A DNA stretch of 64,000 nt from BP-464 sp963825415. Its GTDB lineage: Bacteria > Actinomycetota > Thermoleophilia > Solirubrobacterales > Solirubrobacteraceae. The stretch covers positions 963,677 to 1,027,676 of the forward strand of contig CAWGTD010000006.1 of assembly GCA_963825415.1 (NCBI GenBank). The letters run 5' to 3'. Position 1 is the stretch's first letter; each line of letters starts with the position of its first letter. A program made the translations under genes and the position numbers. Under the pieces are notes generated by a model. The model worked only from the letters and a program-made list of their open reading frames with translations, was not told the origin of the DNA and did no database searches. This document shows positions 34,525 to 44,390 of this stretch, piece after piece.

Positions 34525-36655
34525 ATGGAGCGCCCGCGCTTTCGCCGTCCGCTGCTGCTCATCGTCCTGGCCGGGTTCGGCTGGACGGTGCTCTACGTGC
34601 TGCAGATCAAGCAGTACTTCGTCCAGCCCGACGAGCTCGAGTACGTCCGCCAGGCGCTGCACATCGGGGATCTGTGGCACCCGATCACCTCCGGCGACCG
34701 CTTCTTCACGTCGTGGTCGCAGCTGCAACCGACGTTGATGGCGCCGGCGTGGTCGCTGCTGTCCGCCAACGCCGCGTTCACCACCCAGCACGTGATCAAC
34801 GCCGCGCTGATGGCCTCGGCGGCGATTCCCGCATACCTGCTGGCGCTGCGCGTGACGCGCTCGCGGCAGCGCCGCCTACGTGGTGGCGCTGCTGAGCGTC
34901 GCGCTGCCGTGGATGGCGATGGCGGCCACGGTGCTCACCGAGGTCGCCGCGTACCCGGCGTTCCTGTGGGCCGTGCTGGCCATCCAGCGCGCGGTGACGC
35001 GCCCCGGGGCGCGCGCCGACGTACTTGCGCTGGCGGGGATCGTCCTCGCGCTGTTCGCCCGGCCGCAGTTCGGCGTGCTCGCGCCGGCGTTCCTGATCGC
35101 CGCGGTTGCGCAGGAGCTGCGCTTCCCCACGCGCCGCGACGCACTCGGGCGCCGCCGGCGGATACGCGACGCGCTGCGCGCCCATCCGGTGCTGGCGCCC
35201 GTCGCGGCCGTGGCCGGCGCCGGGCTGCTGGTCGGGTTGGTCGGCTCGCGCCAGGGCGTGCTGGGGTCCTACGCGAGCGCCACGCAGGGCTCGCTGCTGC
35301 CGCCCGGGTCCTGGGCGATGGGGCGCGAGGCGCTCGCCTACGTGACCGTCGGCGTCGGCATGCTGCCGCTCGCGCTCGCGCTCGCCTTCGCGGTGTTGAA
35401 CCTCTGGCGGCCCGAGGACCCCGAGCGCCACGCCTTCGCGTGGCTGCTGGTCCTGATCGGCGTGGGCACGATGCTGGCCGTCGGCGCGTTCTCGGTGAAG
35501 TTCACCGGCGGCATCAACAGCCGCTACATCTTCTTCCTGGCGCCGCTGCTCTTCGTCGGGACGGCCGCGCTGCTGCGCGAACGGCGCCCGGCTCCGTGGG
35601 CGCTGGTGGTGGGCGCAATCCTGATGTTCTGGCTGGTGCGCGACGCCGCGCTGACGCTGCGAACGGCGTCGCTGGTCTCGCCCGACGCCGCCTTCCACGA
35701 CGTCCTGTTCGGCCGCATCGGCCAGCTCGAGCGCCACTGTCATCTGAGGGACTTCCCGCCGGCGCGAGTGCTCGCCGCCGCCACGCTGCTTGCCGTGATC
35801 GGCTTCGCGGTCGCCCGCGCCCGCGGCCGCGCCGGCGCGGTGGCAGCGGTGACCGTCGCCACCGTCGGGCTGTGGTGCGCGGTCGAGACCGCCTACTGCC
35901 TGAAGAAGATCGCCGACACCCAGCGCGGCGTCAGCGCCGACTTCGTCGACGGGCGCTCGTGGATCGACAGCGCCCTCCCGCCGGGCGTCGAGGCGCCGAT
36001 GTTGATCTCGAGCTTCGGATCGCCGGCGACGGCCGCCGCCGCATGGTGGGACGCCGCGTTCTGGAACAAGCGCGTCTCGCGCATCCTGCAGCTGCCCAAC
36101 TCGTCGAACTTCGAGCAGCCCTATCCCGAGCTGATCGCGGTCGCCCACGACGGCCACGTCGTCGGCGACGAGGACAACCACCTCAACGGCGGCCCGGGAA
36201 TCGCCTCGACGTGGCTGATCCGCTCGGTACTCGACCGCCGGCTGGGCTTCGTCGGCCTGCGGGTCGTCAGCGAGCGCGGCGGGATCCAGATCGTCCGCAT
36301 CCCCGACCCGCCGTTCGTGACCTGGCGGCTCGATTCCACCGACGACACCGGGCTGTTGGGCGCCGGGACCGCCGCGCGGCTCTACGTCTACGGGCTGGGG
36401 CAGCGCCGCACGGTCACGCTGACGCTGGCGGCCGTGGCGGGCGCGGAGCGGCCCGGACGCCTGCGCGTCCGCGGCGCGGGTGTCACGGCCGAGCGCGAGG
36501 TACCCGTGAAGGGGACCGTGACGATGCGCTTCACGGTCGCCGTCCCCGCGGACGACAGCGCACTGCTGCGCCTCGAGTCGCTGGGGCCGGCGCCGGTGGC
36601 CGGCAAGGCACCCGTCGGCGTACTGGTCGAAGGCGTCGAGGTGGGCGCCGGATGA
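34525..36655 (+). CDS. GT-C-like membrane protein, tandem copy 1 (1-nt frameshift)
   Basis: About 709 residues after correction. First loop: IKQYFVQPDELEYVRQALH with conserved Asp-Glu, then SWSQLQPTLMAPAWSLL. The frame breaks at 34863-34869 (AYLLALRVTRSR, then YVVALLSVALPWMAM in the next frame); the intact neighbour (AYLLGRRVLASRAWGL ... VVVPWSVMAG) shows how they should join. Roughly ten membrane segments precede a C-terminal domain of about 270 residues with WWDAAFWNKRVSRIL and a beta-rich end. The gene at 36652 is a paralogue in tandem. Probable polyprenyl-P-sugar-dependent transferase. Confidence 0.72.
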
Positions 36656-38751
36656 CGGCGATCCGCCGCCACCTGGCCGCCAACCGGGCGATCTGGGCGC
36701 TCTACGCGGTGACCGCCGTCTGGATCGGCTGGTTCGCGCTGCGCGTCCACGTCTACTTCGTGATGCCCGACGAGGCGCGCTACGTCAAGCAGGCGATCGA
36801 GATCTGGGCGCACCTGCGGCCGCTCGTTCCCGGTGACACCGACTTCGCCACGTGGTCGCAGATCCAACCGCTGCTCATGGCGCCGCTGTGGGGCCTGTTC
36901 AACACATCGACCGCCTACCAGCTCAGCCACGTGCTCAACGCGCTGGTCCTGGCGAGCGCCGTCTTCCCCGCCTACCTGCTCGGCCGCCGCGTGCTGGCCA
37001 GCCGCGCCTGGGGGCTGGCCGCCGCGGTGCTCACCGTGGTCGTGCCCTGGAGCGTGATGGCCGGCGTGATGATGACCGAGGTCGCGGCCTATCCGCTGGC
37101 GCTGTGGGCCGTGCTCGCCATCCACCACGCGATCACCCGGCCGGGGCCGCGCGCCGACGTGCTCGCCCTTGCAGCGCTCGCGCTCGCGTTCCTCGGCCGC
37201 ACGCAGCTGATCATCCTTGCGCCGGCCCTGCCGATCGGCCTGCTGGTCCAGGGGCTGCGCTACCCGAACGTCACGGTGGGCGCGCGCACGCGGCGCATCC
37301 GCGCGACGCTGCGCGAGCATCCGATCGTCTTCGGGGTGGTGGTGCTCGTCGGCCTGGCGCTCATCGTCCGCCACAAGGCCGTGCTGGGCAACGCCCCGAG
37401 CAACGGCCCCTTCCAGCCCAACGGCTGGTTCACGGCGCGCGAGATGCTCGCCTACGTCGCGATCGGCGTCGGCATGGTGCCGCTCGCGCTGAGCGCGGCG
37501 TGGGGTGTCGCCACGGTGTTGCGCCCGCTGGACCCCGTGCGCCACGCCTACGCGGTGCTGCTGCTCTACGTCGGCGTGGTGATGACGATCGCGATCGGCG
37601 GCGGCAGCGTCGCGTTCACCGCGGGCATCAACGATCGCTACCTCTGCTACCTCGCGCCGCTGCTGATGATCGGCATGCTCGCCTGCCTGCTCGAGCGCCG
37701 CCACCTGCTCGCGGTCCCCATACTGGCCGCCTCCGCGGGCTGTGCCTGGCTCGCGTGGGGCAGCAAGCTCGAGCTGGTCGGCCAGACGTTCGTCTCGCCG
37801 AGCGCCGCTTGGCACAAGGTGCTTTTCGGCCGCGCGCCCGAGATCGGCGAGCTCTTCGGCGCCTATGACCTCACACCCCAGCGCCTGGTCGCCTGGGCGA
37901 CGGTGGTGGTCTGCGTGGCGATCGTGCTGGCGCGCCGCTGGGTGTCACCGACGCTGCTCGCGGGCCTGGCCGCGCTGGGCGTCGGCGCGTGGTGCCTGGC
38001 CGAGACCACCTACACCCGCGGCAAGCTGCTGGAGATCCAGCCCGCGGCCGGCTACGCCAACGGCCGCGACTGGGTCGACCGCGCGCTGCCCTACGGCGCC
38101 AGCGTGGACATCATCCTGTCCGACCTCGGCGACCCCGCCTCGGCGACCGCCGTGTGGTGGGACCTGACCTTCTGGAACCACGACGTGCGCGGCATGCGCT
38201 ACATCCTGCCGCGCACGAAGTCGTGGGCCGACCAGGCGTTCCCAAGAGGCTTCTTCATCAACTACCGCAACGGCGCGGTGCGAGGGCTCACGACCGAGCA
38301 CCACATCGTCCAGGGGGAATCCGACCGGCGCTTCGCCTTCCGCGGCCAGACCCCGGTGGCGCCACCGCAGAACAACCTCGTGCTCAGCGCGGTCCCCGGC
38401 CCGGTCACCGCCGCATGGGTGCGCGTCGGGCGCGACGAGACCGGCTTCGTGGCCCCCGGCGACGAAACGCTGCTGCGGGTCTTCGGCGACGGCACCGCCG
38501 GGGCGCACACGGTGACGCTCCAACTGGGCCCGCGGTTCGCCGACAAGCAGCCGTCGCGCTACTCGATCACCAGCGAGGGCCGCCGGCTGGCGGCGGGCTC
38601 GGTGCGTCCGGGGAAGACCGAACCGGTGGCGGTGAAGGTCGTCCTGCCCGCCAGCGGCCACGCCGACCTGACGCTGCTCGCCCCGGAGGGCGGGCGCTCG
38701 CCGGGGGTCCAGTTCTACGGGGCGAGCATCGCCCTGACCGCGCCCCAGTAG
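36652..38751 (+). CDS. GT-C-like membrane protein, tandem copy 2
   Basis: 699 residues, ATG overlapping the previous stop (ATGA). Same plan as copy 1: VHVYFVMPDEARYVKQAIEI, WSQIQPLLMAPLWGL, about ten membrane segments (including AFTAGINDRYLCYLAPLLMI), then an external C-terminal domain with WWDLTFWNHDVRGMRYILP and a beta-sandwich-like end (VTLQLGPRFADKQPSRYSIT). This copy is intact and serves as the template for recognising the frameshift in copy 1. The extracytoplasmic domain may hold the acceptor. The 3' end overlaps the convergent GT2 gene by 37 bp. Confidence 0.75.
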   Translation: MTAIRRHLAANRAIWALYAVTAVWIGWFALRVHVYFVMPDEARYVKQAIEIWAHLRPLVPGDTDFATWSQIQPLLMAPLWGLFNTSTAYQLSHVLNALVLASAVFPAYLLGRRVLASRAWGLAAAVLTVVVPWSVMAGVMMTEVAAYPLALWAVLAIHHAITRPGPRADVLALAALALAFLGRTQLIILAPALPIGLLVQGLRYPNVTVGARTRRIRATLREHPIVFGVVVLVGLALIVRHKAVLGNAPSNGPFQPNGWFTAREMLAYVAIGVGMVPLALSAAWGVATVLRPLDPVRHAYAVLLLYVGVVMTIAIGGGSVAFTAGINDRYLCYLAPLLMIGMLACLLERRHLLAVPILAASAGCAWLAWGSKLELVGQTFVSPSAAWHKVLFGRAPEIGELFGAYDLTPQRLVAWATVVVCVAIVLARRWVSPTLLAGLAALGVGAWCLAETTYTRGKLLEIQPAAGYANGRDWVDRALPYGASVDIILSDLGDPASATAVWWDLTFWNHDVRGMRYILPRTKSWADQAFPRGFFINYRNGAVRGLTTEHHIVQGESDRRFAFRGQTPVAPPQNNLVLSAVPGPVTAAWVRVGRDETGFVAPGDETLLRVFGDGTAGAHTVTLQLGPRFADKQPSRYSITSEGRRLAAGSVRPGKTEPVAVKVVLPASGHADLTLLAPEGGRSPGVQFYGASIALTAPQ

Positions 38752-39736
38752 GCCCGCAGCAGGGCGCGCAGCACGCGCGACCGGCCGAGCGCGCCGAGGT
38801 AGGGCGAGGACGGCTCCCACGTCAGTCCGCGCGCAAACTCGTCGGCGGAGATCGTCCGCCGAGCCTGCACCTCGCGCCGCTCGCGCAGCAGCCGCGGCAG
38901 CGCGCGCAGCACGTCGGCGTTGGCCGCGGCCTTCGCCCGGCCCCAGCCGCCGGCCACGCTCGCGACGACCAACGCCAGCTCCAGCAGCAGCAGCGCCGGA
39001 AGCAGCAGCGCGAGCAGCACGCCGGGGTAGGTGCGCAGGATCGTCGCCCACCGGTTGCGCTCGAGCAGCCGCCACTTCAGCTCGCCCTTGGCGAACGTGT
39101 AGTCGTGGTCGACCCGAGCGGCCGGCGCGACACCCACGCGGCCGCCCGCCAGCCGCACACGCAGCGACAGGTCGACGTCCTCGTGGTACATGAAGAACGC
39201 CTCCGGAACCCGCCGAGCCGGCGCCAGAGCTCCAGCGAAACGGCGAGGCACGCGCCCGACGCGAACCCGGCCTCGCGCGGCGCGGCGACCTCGTCGCGCG
39301 CCGGCGCGGGCGCGCCGGCCTGGCCCGCCCACGCCAGGCCGGTGAAGTGCGTCACCCCGCCGCTGGTGTTCACCAGCTCGCCGTCGAGCACCATCCCCTG
39401 CCATGCGTCCCACCCGTTGCCGTGGGGAGCGGCGATCGCCTCGGCGAAGCCGGGCTCGGGCACGCAGTCGGGGTTCAGGAGCACCAGCAGCTCGCCGCGG
39501 GCCTGCTCGGCGGCCTGGTTGCAGGCGGCCGCAAACCCGACGTTGTCCGCGTTGCGGATCACTCGCGCGCCACCGCGCTCGGCCACGTCAGCCGACCCGT
39601 CGGCGGACGCGTTGTCGACGACGACCACCTCGTCGTCTACGCCCAACTCGCGCTCCAGCGCGCTCAGCAGCGGACCGAGCGCCGCGGCGTGATGGTGCGC
39701 GACTACCGCGACGGTGATTCGGGGGCGACCGTGCAT
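38715..39736 (-). CDS. GT2 family glycosyltransferase, WbbL-like (1-nt frameshift)
   Basis: About 340 residues after correction. N-terminal GT2 motifs: TVAVVAHHHAAALGPLL, VVVVDNASADGSADV, NVGFAAACNQAAEQA, LLVLLNPDCVPEPG and a SGACLAVSLELWRRLGGF acceptor segment. The frame breaks at 39203-39208; restoring one C gives GGFPEAFFMYHEDVDLSLRV, the conserved rhamnosyltransferase-type continuation. A C-terminal hydrophobic stretch (GVLLALLLPALLLLELALVV) suggests membrane association. ATG 39736 is supported by a TAGCAT box. Confidence 0.8.
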
Positions 39737-39745
39737 CGGTGGGCG

Positions 39746-39751
39746 ATGCTA
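39746..39751 (-). promoter_or_regulatory. -10 element TAGCAT for GT2 gene at 39736
   Basis: TAGCAT is 9 nt before ATG 39736 on the minus strand. Confidence 0.5.
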
Positions 39752-39759
39752 GGGAAGGG

Positions 39760-39765
39760 GCCTAT
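39760..39765 (+). promoter_or_regulatory. Possible -10 TATCAT for GT2/DUF2304 operon
   Basis: TATCAT matches the TANNNT pattern 55 nt before ATG 39821. Transcription from it would give a leader of about 50 nt, so this unit would not be leaderless. Confidence 0.3.
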
Positions 39766-39820
39766 CATCATTGGCCTGCGCGGCCCGCCCGAGGCGCAAC
39801 TCTGGGCCCGCGGAAACGTC

Positions 39821-40591
39821 ATGAGCACCGTGCGAGAAGATCTGCGCCATCTCGCCGTCGTACCGGCCTACAACGAGGCCGCCACCGTCGGCAAGGTCGT
39901 CCACGCGATTCACCGCGACGCCCCGGAATGGGACGTCGTAGTGATCGACGACGGCTCGACCGACCGCACGCGCCAGGCGGCGGAGGCCGCGGGCGCCCGC
40001 GTGCTGCGGATGCCGTTCAACCTCGGCATCGGCGGCGCCGTGCAGGCCGGCTTCATCTTCGCCCGCGAGCAGGGCTATCACTACATGGCCCAGATCGACG
40101 GCGACGGCCAGCACGACCCGGGCGAGCTGCGCCGGCTCGTGGATCACATCCGCGACCACCCCGAGCTCGACGTCGTCTGCGGCTCGCGCTTCCTCTCCGA
40201 CGAGCACGACTACCCGGCGCCCGTCAGCCGCCGCACCGGCATCCACATCTTCGCCTTCCTGCTGTCGCGCTTCGTGCGCCAGCCGATCAGCGACCCGACC
40301 TCGGGCTTTCGCATCTACAACCGGCGCGCGATCCGCCTCTTCGCCACCGACTATCCGCACGACTACCCCGAGGTCGAGGCGATCCTGATGCTCCACCACC
40401 ACCGGCTGCGGATGGAGGAGGTCCCGGCGCGGATGTACGCCCGCGGCGGCGGCATCTCGTCGATCTCCTCCGGCAAGTCGGCGTACTACATGTGCAAGGT
40501 CCTGCTGGCGCTGTTCGTCGGTTTGTTCCGGCGCCGGCCGGTGCCCGACCCCGGCGATCGCGCCCCGGTCGCCGCGGAGGCCGGGATCTGA
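39821..40591 (+). CDS. GT2 glycosyltransferase (DPM1-like), DUF2304-paired
   Basis: 256 residues. AVVPAYNEAATVGKVVHAI, VVIDDGSTDRTRQAAE, NLGIGGAVQAGFIFA, and QIDGDGQHDPGELRRLV with DxD are classical GT2 motifs; SDPTSGFRIYNRRAIRLF follows. There is one weak hydrophobic segment at the end (CKVLLALFVGLF). It is translationally coupled to the DUF2304 membrane protein (TGATG), an arrangement found in many bacteria. It probably charges a polyprenyl phosphate, with the small membrane partner assisting; the partner's role is inferred. Confidence 0.87.
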   Translation: MSTVREDLRHLAVVPAYNEAATVGKVVHAIHRDAPEWDVVVIDDGSTDRTRQAAEAAGARVLRMPFNLGIGGAVQAGFIFAREQGYHYMAQIDGDGQHDPGELRRLVDHIRDHPELDVVCGSRFLSDEHDYPAPVSRRTGIHIFAFLLSRFVRQPISDPTSGFRIYNRRAIRLFATDYPHDYPEVEAILMLHHHRLRMEEVPARMYARGGGISSISSGKSAYYMCKVLLALFVGLFRRRPVPDPGDRAPVAAEAGI

Positions 40592-41028
40592 TGGACAGCC
40601 GGATCCAGCTGGTCGCCATCCTCGCCGCGGCGGCGCTGCTGCTCGTGGTCCTCGAGCTCGTCCGCCGCCGGCGGCTGCTGGAGCGCTACGCGCTCGTCTG
40701 GCTGTTCAGCGCGGTGGTCCTGCTGTTCCTCGCCAGCTGGCGCGGGGGGCTGGAGAAGCTCGCCGACGCGGTCGGCATCGCCTATCCGCCGAACGCCCTG
40801 TTCTTCATCGCCTTCGGCTTCGTACTGCTGGGGCTGCTGAACTTCTCGGCGGCCGTCTCGCGGCTCTCCGACCAGACCAAGGTCCTCGCGCAGCGCATCG
40901 CCCTGCTCGAGGAGCGCCTGCGCAACGTCGAGGCCGAGCCCTCGGGCGACGAGGAGCTCTCGGCGACCGACGCGGGCTTCGAGCCCGAGGTCGTCGGTCG
41001 CATCGAGCGGACCGCCACGCGGCCCTGA
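40591..41028 (+). CDS. DUF2304 family membrane protein
   Basis: 145 residues. Two or three membrane helices (LVAILAAAALLLVVLELV, LVWLFSAVVLLFLASW, LFFIAFGFVLLGLLNFSAAV) are followed by a coiled-coil-like charged tail (SRLSDQTKVLAQRIALLEER). The pattern RRLLERYALVWL is typical of DUF2304. Such proteins sit beside GT2 enzymes and may tether them to the membrane or to polyprenyl phosphate. It ends in CTGA, where the next gene appears to start at CTG. Confidence 0.85.
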   Translation: MDSRIQLVAILAAAALLLVVLELVRRRRLLERYALVWLFSAVVLLFLASWRGGLEKLADAVGIAYPPNALFFIAFGFVLLGLLNFSAAVSRLSDQTKVLAQRIALLEERLRNVEAEPSGDEELSATDAGFEPEVVGRIERTATRP

Positions 41029-42485
41029 GGGCTCTGCGACGGATCCCGGCGCCGCTCGCGGCGCTGCTCGCCGCCGCGACGATCCTGGCGGTCGCCTGGG
41101 CGGTCGTCACCCCGCCGCTTCAGGGGCCCGACGAGTACAACCACGCCGCCTACGTCCAGCACATCGCCGAGACCGCCTCCGGGCCCCAGTGGGGAAAGAT
41201 CCGCGAGCACGGCACATGGTCGACCGAGCAGGTCGAGCTGATGAAGTGGGAGGACCTCCTGGCGCTGATCGGCAACGTCGGCGCCCGCCCCGGCTGGACC
41301 CCGGTCGAGGAGACCAGGTGGAACCAGACGAGCGAGGCGCTGGGCGCCTCGGCACGCTCGGACGGCAGCGGACCGAACCCGACGGCGCAGAACCCGCCGC
41401 TGTACTACGCCTGGGACGCGATCCCCTACCGCGCCTCGCTGTTCACCGAGCTGCCGACCCGGCTGCTCGTGATGCGGCTGTGGAACATCCCGCTCTACCT
41501 CGCGATCGTCGTCTTCGCGTGGCTCGCCGCCGGCGAGGTGTTCCGGCGGCGACGCTGGCTGCAGACGATCACCGCGGGAACGGTGGCGATGCTGCCCGAG
41601 CTGGGCTTCATCGCGGGGATGATCAACCCCGACGTGCTGCTCGCGGCGCTGTGGGCGGCGCTGATCTACACGGCGCTCGTCCTCGTCCGGGTGGGCCCGC
41701 GACCAAAGGTGCTGCTCGCGTTCGCGGGCGTGGTGGCGGGCATCGCGCTGACGCACGGGCGCGGGCTCTCGGCGCTGGGCCCGCTCGTCGTGGTGCTCGC
41801 GGTCGTCGGCTGGCGCGCGCGCCCGCTGGCGCGGCGGACGGTCGCCTGGCTGGCCGCCACGCTGGGCATCGCGGGCGTGGGCTTCGCCATGGCGGTGGCC
41901 TACTCGCAGCACTTCGGGGGCGGCTCGTCGATCGGCGACGAGGCGGGCGCGACCGCGGGCGCCGGCTCGTTCAAGGGCTTCGTCACCTACCTGTGGGAGT
42001 TCTACTTCCCGCCGCTGAAGTCGATGGCGCCGCAGGTCGTCCACTACGGCTACGGGCAGGCGTTCATCGAGGGGCTGGGCGGGACGTTCGCCTCGCTGGA
42101 GGTCGCGTTCCCGCCGCTCGTCTACGACCTGCTGAAGGTCGCGGCGGCCGTCGGCCTGATCCTGCTTGCGCTGTCGATCGCGCGGCACTGGGACCGGATC
42201 GCGCGCCATCCCGCGCAGGCGATCGTCCTCGCCAGCTTCGGAGTGTCGATCCTCGCCCTGCTGCACGGCGCGGCGTATCGCAACCTCGAGAGCCCGCCGT
42301 TCGACCCTCTGATCGTGGGGCGCTACCTGCTGCCGATGGCGCTGCTGGGAGGCCTTGCGATCGCGTTCGTCTGTGCCGCGCTGCCGCGCCGCGTCGGGGC
42401 GCTGCTCGGAGCGGCGGTGCTCGTCGCGTTCACGGTCCTGAGCATCGCCGGCATCGGCCTCACGGTGGGACGGTTCTATGCCTAG
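41025..42485 (+). CDS. DUF2142 family membrane protein (probable CTG start)
   Basis: 486 residues if begun at CTG 41025. The frame is open from this codon, which overlaps the DUF2304 stop as CTGA exactly as ATGA, GTGA and TTGA do elsewhere in the window. The extra 72 residues contain a first membrane helix (PLAALLAAATILAVAWAVVT) and the family motif PPLQGPDEYNHAAYVQHIAE; the first ATG (41241) lies after both. The rest has QNPPLYYAWDAIPY and about ten helices. DUF2142 proteins resemble GT-C enzymes, with DE on the first external loop. A polyprenyl-linked sugar transfer role is likely. Confidence 0.78.
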   Translation: MRALRRIPAPLAALLAAATILAVAWAVVTPPLQGPDEYNHAAYVQHIAETASGPQWGKIREHGTWSTEQVELMKWEDLLALIGNVGARPGWTPVEETRWNQTSEALGASARSDGSGPNPTAQNPPLYYAWDAIPYRASLFTELPTRLLVMRLWNIPLYLAIVVFAWLAAGEVFRRRRWLQTITAGTVAMLPELGFIAGMINPDVLLAALWAALIYTALVLVRVGPRPKVLLAFAGVVAGIALTHGRGLSALGPLVVVLAVVGWRARPLARRTVAWLAATLGIAGVGFAMAVAYSQHFGGGSSIGDEAGATAGAGSFKGFVTYLWEFYFPPLKSMAPQVVHYGYGQAFIEGLGGTFASLEVAFPPLVYDLLKVAAAVGLILLALSIARHWDRIARHPAQAIVLASFGVSILALLHGAAYRNLESPPFDPLIVGRYLLPMALLGGLAIAFVCAALPRRVGALLGAAVLVAFTVLSIAGIGLTVGRFYA

Positions 42486-43149
42486 GTGGGTCGCGCTGCT
42501 CGCCGCCGTGGGGCTGGCCGCCGCGCTGGCGCTGGTAACCGTTCCGTGGGCGACCAAGTCGCGCACCGCGCTGACCGGCACGCCCACGCCGCCGCCCTTC
42601 TCCGTCGCCGCGCCGCTGTCGCTCGGCCCGGGATCGCGGGTCTGTCAGTCCGAGGTCGCGCTGGAGACCATCACCCGCGCCGCCGTTCTGGTCGCGTGGA
42701 AGGCGCCCCCGCCCGGCCCGCCGCTGCGCGTGACGGTGAAGGGGCCCGGCTACGACGCCGTCTCCGAGGTGCCCGGCGGGTACAAGGGCATCGGCGCGCT
42801 GACGGCACCGTTGCCCGCTCCACCACGGTCGCTGCTGGCGACGGTCTGCGTCGAGAACCGCGGGAGCACGGCCGTCCCTCTGGAGGCCACCGCCGAAGGG
42901 CGCGTGACTCCCCGCCCGGTGACGCTCGTCGACGGGCACGTGGCCCCCCAGAAGGTGACGCTGCTGCTGACCCAGGGCCCCGACCGCTCGCTGGCGAGCC
43001 GGCGCGGCCAGGTGCTCGACCGGGTCGCCGCGTTCAAGCCGTGGTGGATCGGCCGCGTCAGCCTCGTTCTGCTCGGCCTGCTCGTGCTCGGTGGCGTGCC
43101 GCTGCTCGTGGTGGCGGCGCTGCTGGCCGCCGGCCGCGAGCGTCAGTGA
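42478..43149 (+). CDS. Membrane-anchored protein of unknown function
   Basis: 223 residues, starting 8 bp inside the DUF2142 gene. Seen: an N-terminal helix (VALLAAVGLAAALALVTVPW), an extracytoplasmic beta-rich segment with two cysteines (RVCQSEVALET, ATVCVENRGST), and a C-terminal helix (VSLVLLGLLVLGGVPLLVVA). I do not recognise a family. Coupling with the GT2/DUF2304/DUF2142 genes suggests it assists that system at the outer face of the membrane. The end overlaps a convergent GT2 gene by 7 bp. Confidence 0.65.
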   Translation: MPRWVALLAAVGLAAALALVTVPWATKSRTALTGTPTPPPFSVAAPLSLGPGSRVCQSEVALETITRAAVLVAWKAPPPGPPLRVTVKGPGYDAVSEVPGGYKGIGALTAPLPAPPRSLLATVCVENRGSTAVPLEATAEGRVTPRPVTLVDGHVAPQKVTLLLTQGPDRSLASRRGQVLDRVAAFKPWWIGRVSLVLLGLLVLGGVPLLVVAALLAAGRERQ

Positions 43150-44327
43150 TCGGAGTCCGTGCGCCTCAGGCCGAGGATGCTCAGCAAGAACGACGAGAAG
43201 AAGATCTGCAGGCCCAGGATGATCAGCGTGGTGGCGAGGACCGCCGCGCCGCCGTTGCCGAGGTTGCCGAACCCGCGGTTCGCCCAGGCGACGACGATGT
43301 AGACGAACATCGCGGCGCCGACGGCGAAGATCGCACCGCCGAGCAGCAGCCCGTGCTCGAGCCGGTAGCGGGCGCGCATCCGATCGAACCACGCGTCGCG
43401 CTCGTTCATGAAGTACGCGCCGTAGGCGTGCGCCGCCAGGCCCAGCGCGACGATCTGCGTTCCGATCACGGTCAGCATCGAGCCGCCCAGCTCGGCGTGG
43501 ACGCCCCACACCCGCCCGAAGATCGACGTCTCCGACACGGTGACGCCGAGGACCACCAGGCCCAGGAACGCGAGCACCGCCCCGGGCAGCACGAACAGGT
43601 GCATCGGGCTGTGGACGAGTAGGAAGCGCAGATGGCGCCAGCCGTCGCGGAAGCTCGACAGCTTCGACTCGCCGCCGCGCGGGTGGTACTCGATCGGGAA
43701 CTGCCGGATGTCGAGGCTCTCCTTCGACGCCCGGATGACCATCTCCGACGCGAACTCCATGCCGGTCGTGCGCAGGTCCAGGCGCGGCAGGATGTCGCGG
43801 CGCAGGCCTCGCATCCCGCAGTGGGCGTCGCTCACGCCGGTGGCGTAGAAGAGGTTGAGGATGCCGGTGAGGACCGGGTTGCCCACGTAGCGGTGAAGCC
43901 AGGGCATCGCTCCGGGATGGATGTTGTCCATCCGGTTGCCGATCACCAGATCGGCGCCCTCGCGCAGCTCGGAGACGAACCGCGGGATCTCGCCGAAGTC
44001 GTAGGTGAGGTCGGCGTCGCCCATGATGATGTACTCGCCGCGGGCGGCCGCGAACCCCGCGAGGTAGGCCGACCCGTACCCGCGGCGCGGCTCGTGGACG
44101 ACGCGCGCACCCGCTGCAGCGGCCAGCTCGGCCGACGCGTCCTCCGACGCGTTGTCGGCGACGATCACCTCGCCGGCGATCCCCGTCTCGGCCAGCGCGG
44201 CACGCGCCCGGCCGACGACCTCCTCGATGTTCTCGGCCTCGTTCAGGCACGGGATCACCACGGAGACCAGCGGGGTCCCGCCGTCGCGCTCTTCCGAGCG
44301 CGGAACAGTGCTCTCGATCGTGCTCAT
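43143..44327 (-). CDS. GT2 polyprenyl-phosphate glycosyltransferase with C-terminal membrane domain
   Basis: 394 residues from ATG 44327. VSVVIPCLNEAENIEEVVG, VIVADNASEDASAELA, GSAYLAGFAAARGEYIIMG, DADLTYDFGEIPRFV and GVSDAHCGMRGLRRDIL form a DPM1-type catalytic domain; EYHPRGGESKLSSFRDGWRH is the amphipathic gate region. Four C-terminal helices follow (for example LPGAVLAFLGLVVLGVTV). ATG 44327 is preceded by a GAGG-like site and lies about 50 nt from the TAGAGT box, so this gene has a leader. An upstream GTG (44384) touches the box and is less likely. Confidence 0.87.
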   Translation of the reverse strand: MSTIESTVPRSEERDGGTPLVSVVIPCLNEAENIEEVVGRARAALAETGIAGEVIVADNASEDASAELAAAAGARVVHEPRRGYGSAYLAGFAAARGEYIIMGDADLTYDFGEIPRFVSELREGADLVIGNRMDNIHPGAMPWLHRYVGNPVLTGILNLFYATGVSDAHCGMRGLRRDILPRLDLRTTGMEFASEMVIRASKESLDIRQFPIEYHPRGGESKLSSFRDGWRHLRFLLVHSPMHLFVLPGAVLAFLGLVVLGVTVSETSIFGRVWGVHAELGGSMLTVIGTQIVALGLAAHAYGAYFMNERDAWFDRMRARYRLEHGLLLGGAIFAVGAAMFVYIVVAWANRGFGNLGNGGAAVLATTLIILGLQIFFSSFLLSILGLRRTDSDH

Positions 44328-44384
44328 TCCCTCATACCTCAACGGGCGGCGACCCCCAAGGTCGCGGTGCTTGCCCGCGGTCAC

Positions 44385-44390
44385 ACTCTA
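44385..44390 (-). promoter_or_regulatory. -10 element TAGAGT overlapping the upstream stop codon
   Basis: TAGAGT begins with the TAG stop of the GT-C gene at 44388 and points to the GT2 gene at 44327 with a leader of about 50 nt. Confidence 0.45.

Noticed and set aside
34525..38751. A 1408-codon open frame on the plus strand
   Set aside because: Two tandem GT-C paralogues joined by shadow sequence after the frameshift at about 34866. The second has its own ATGA start at 36652.
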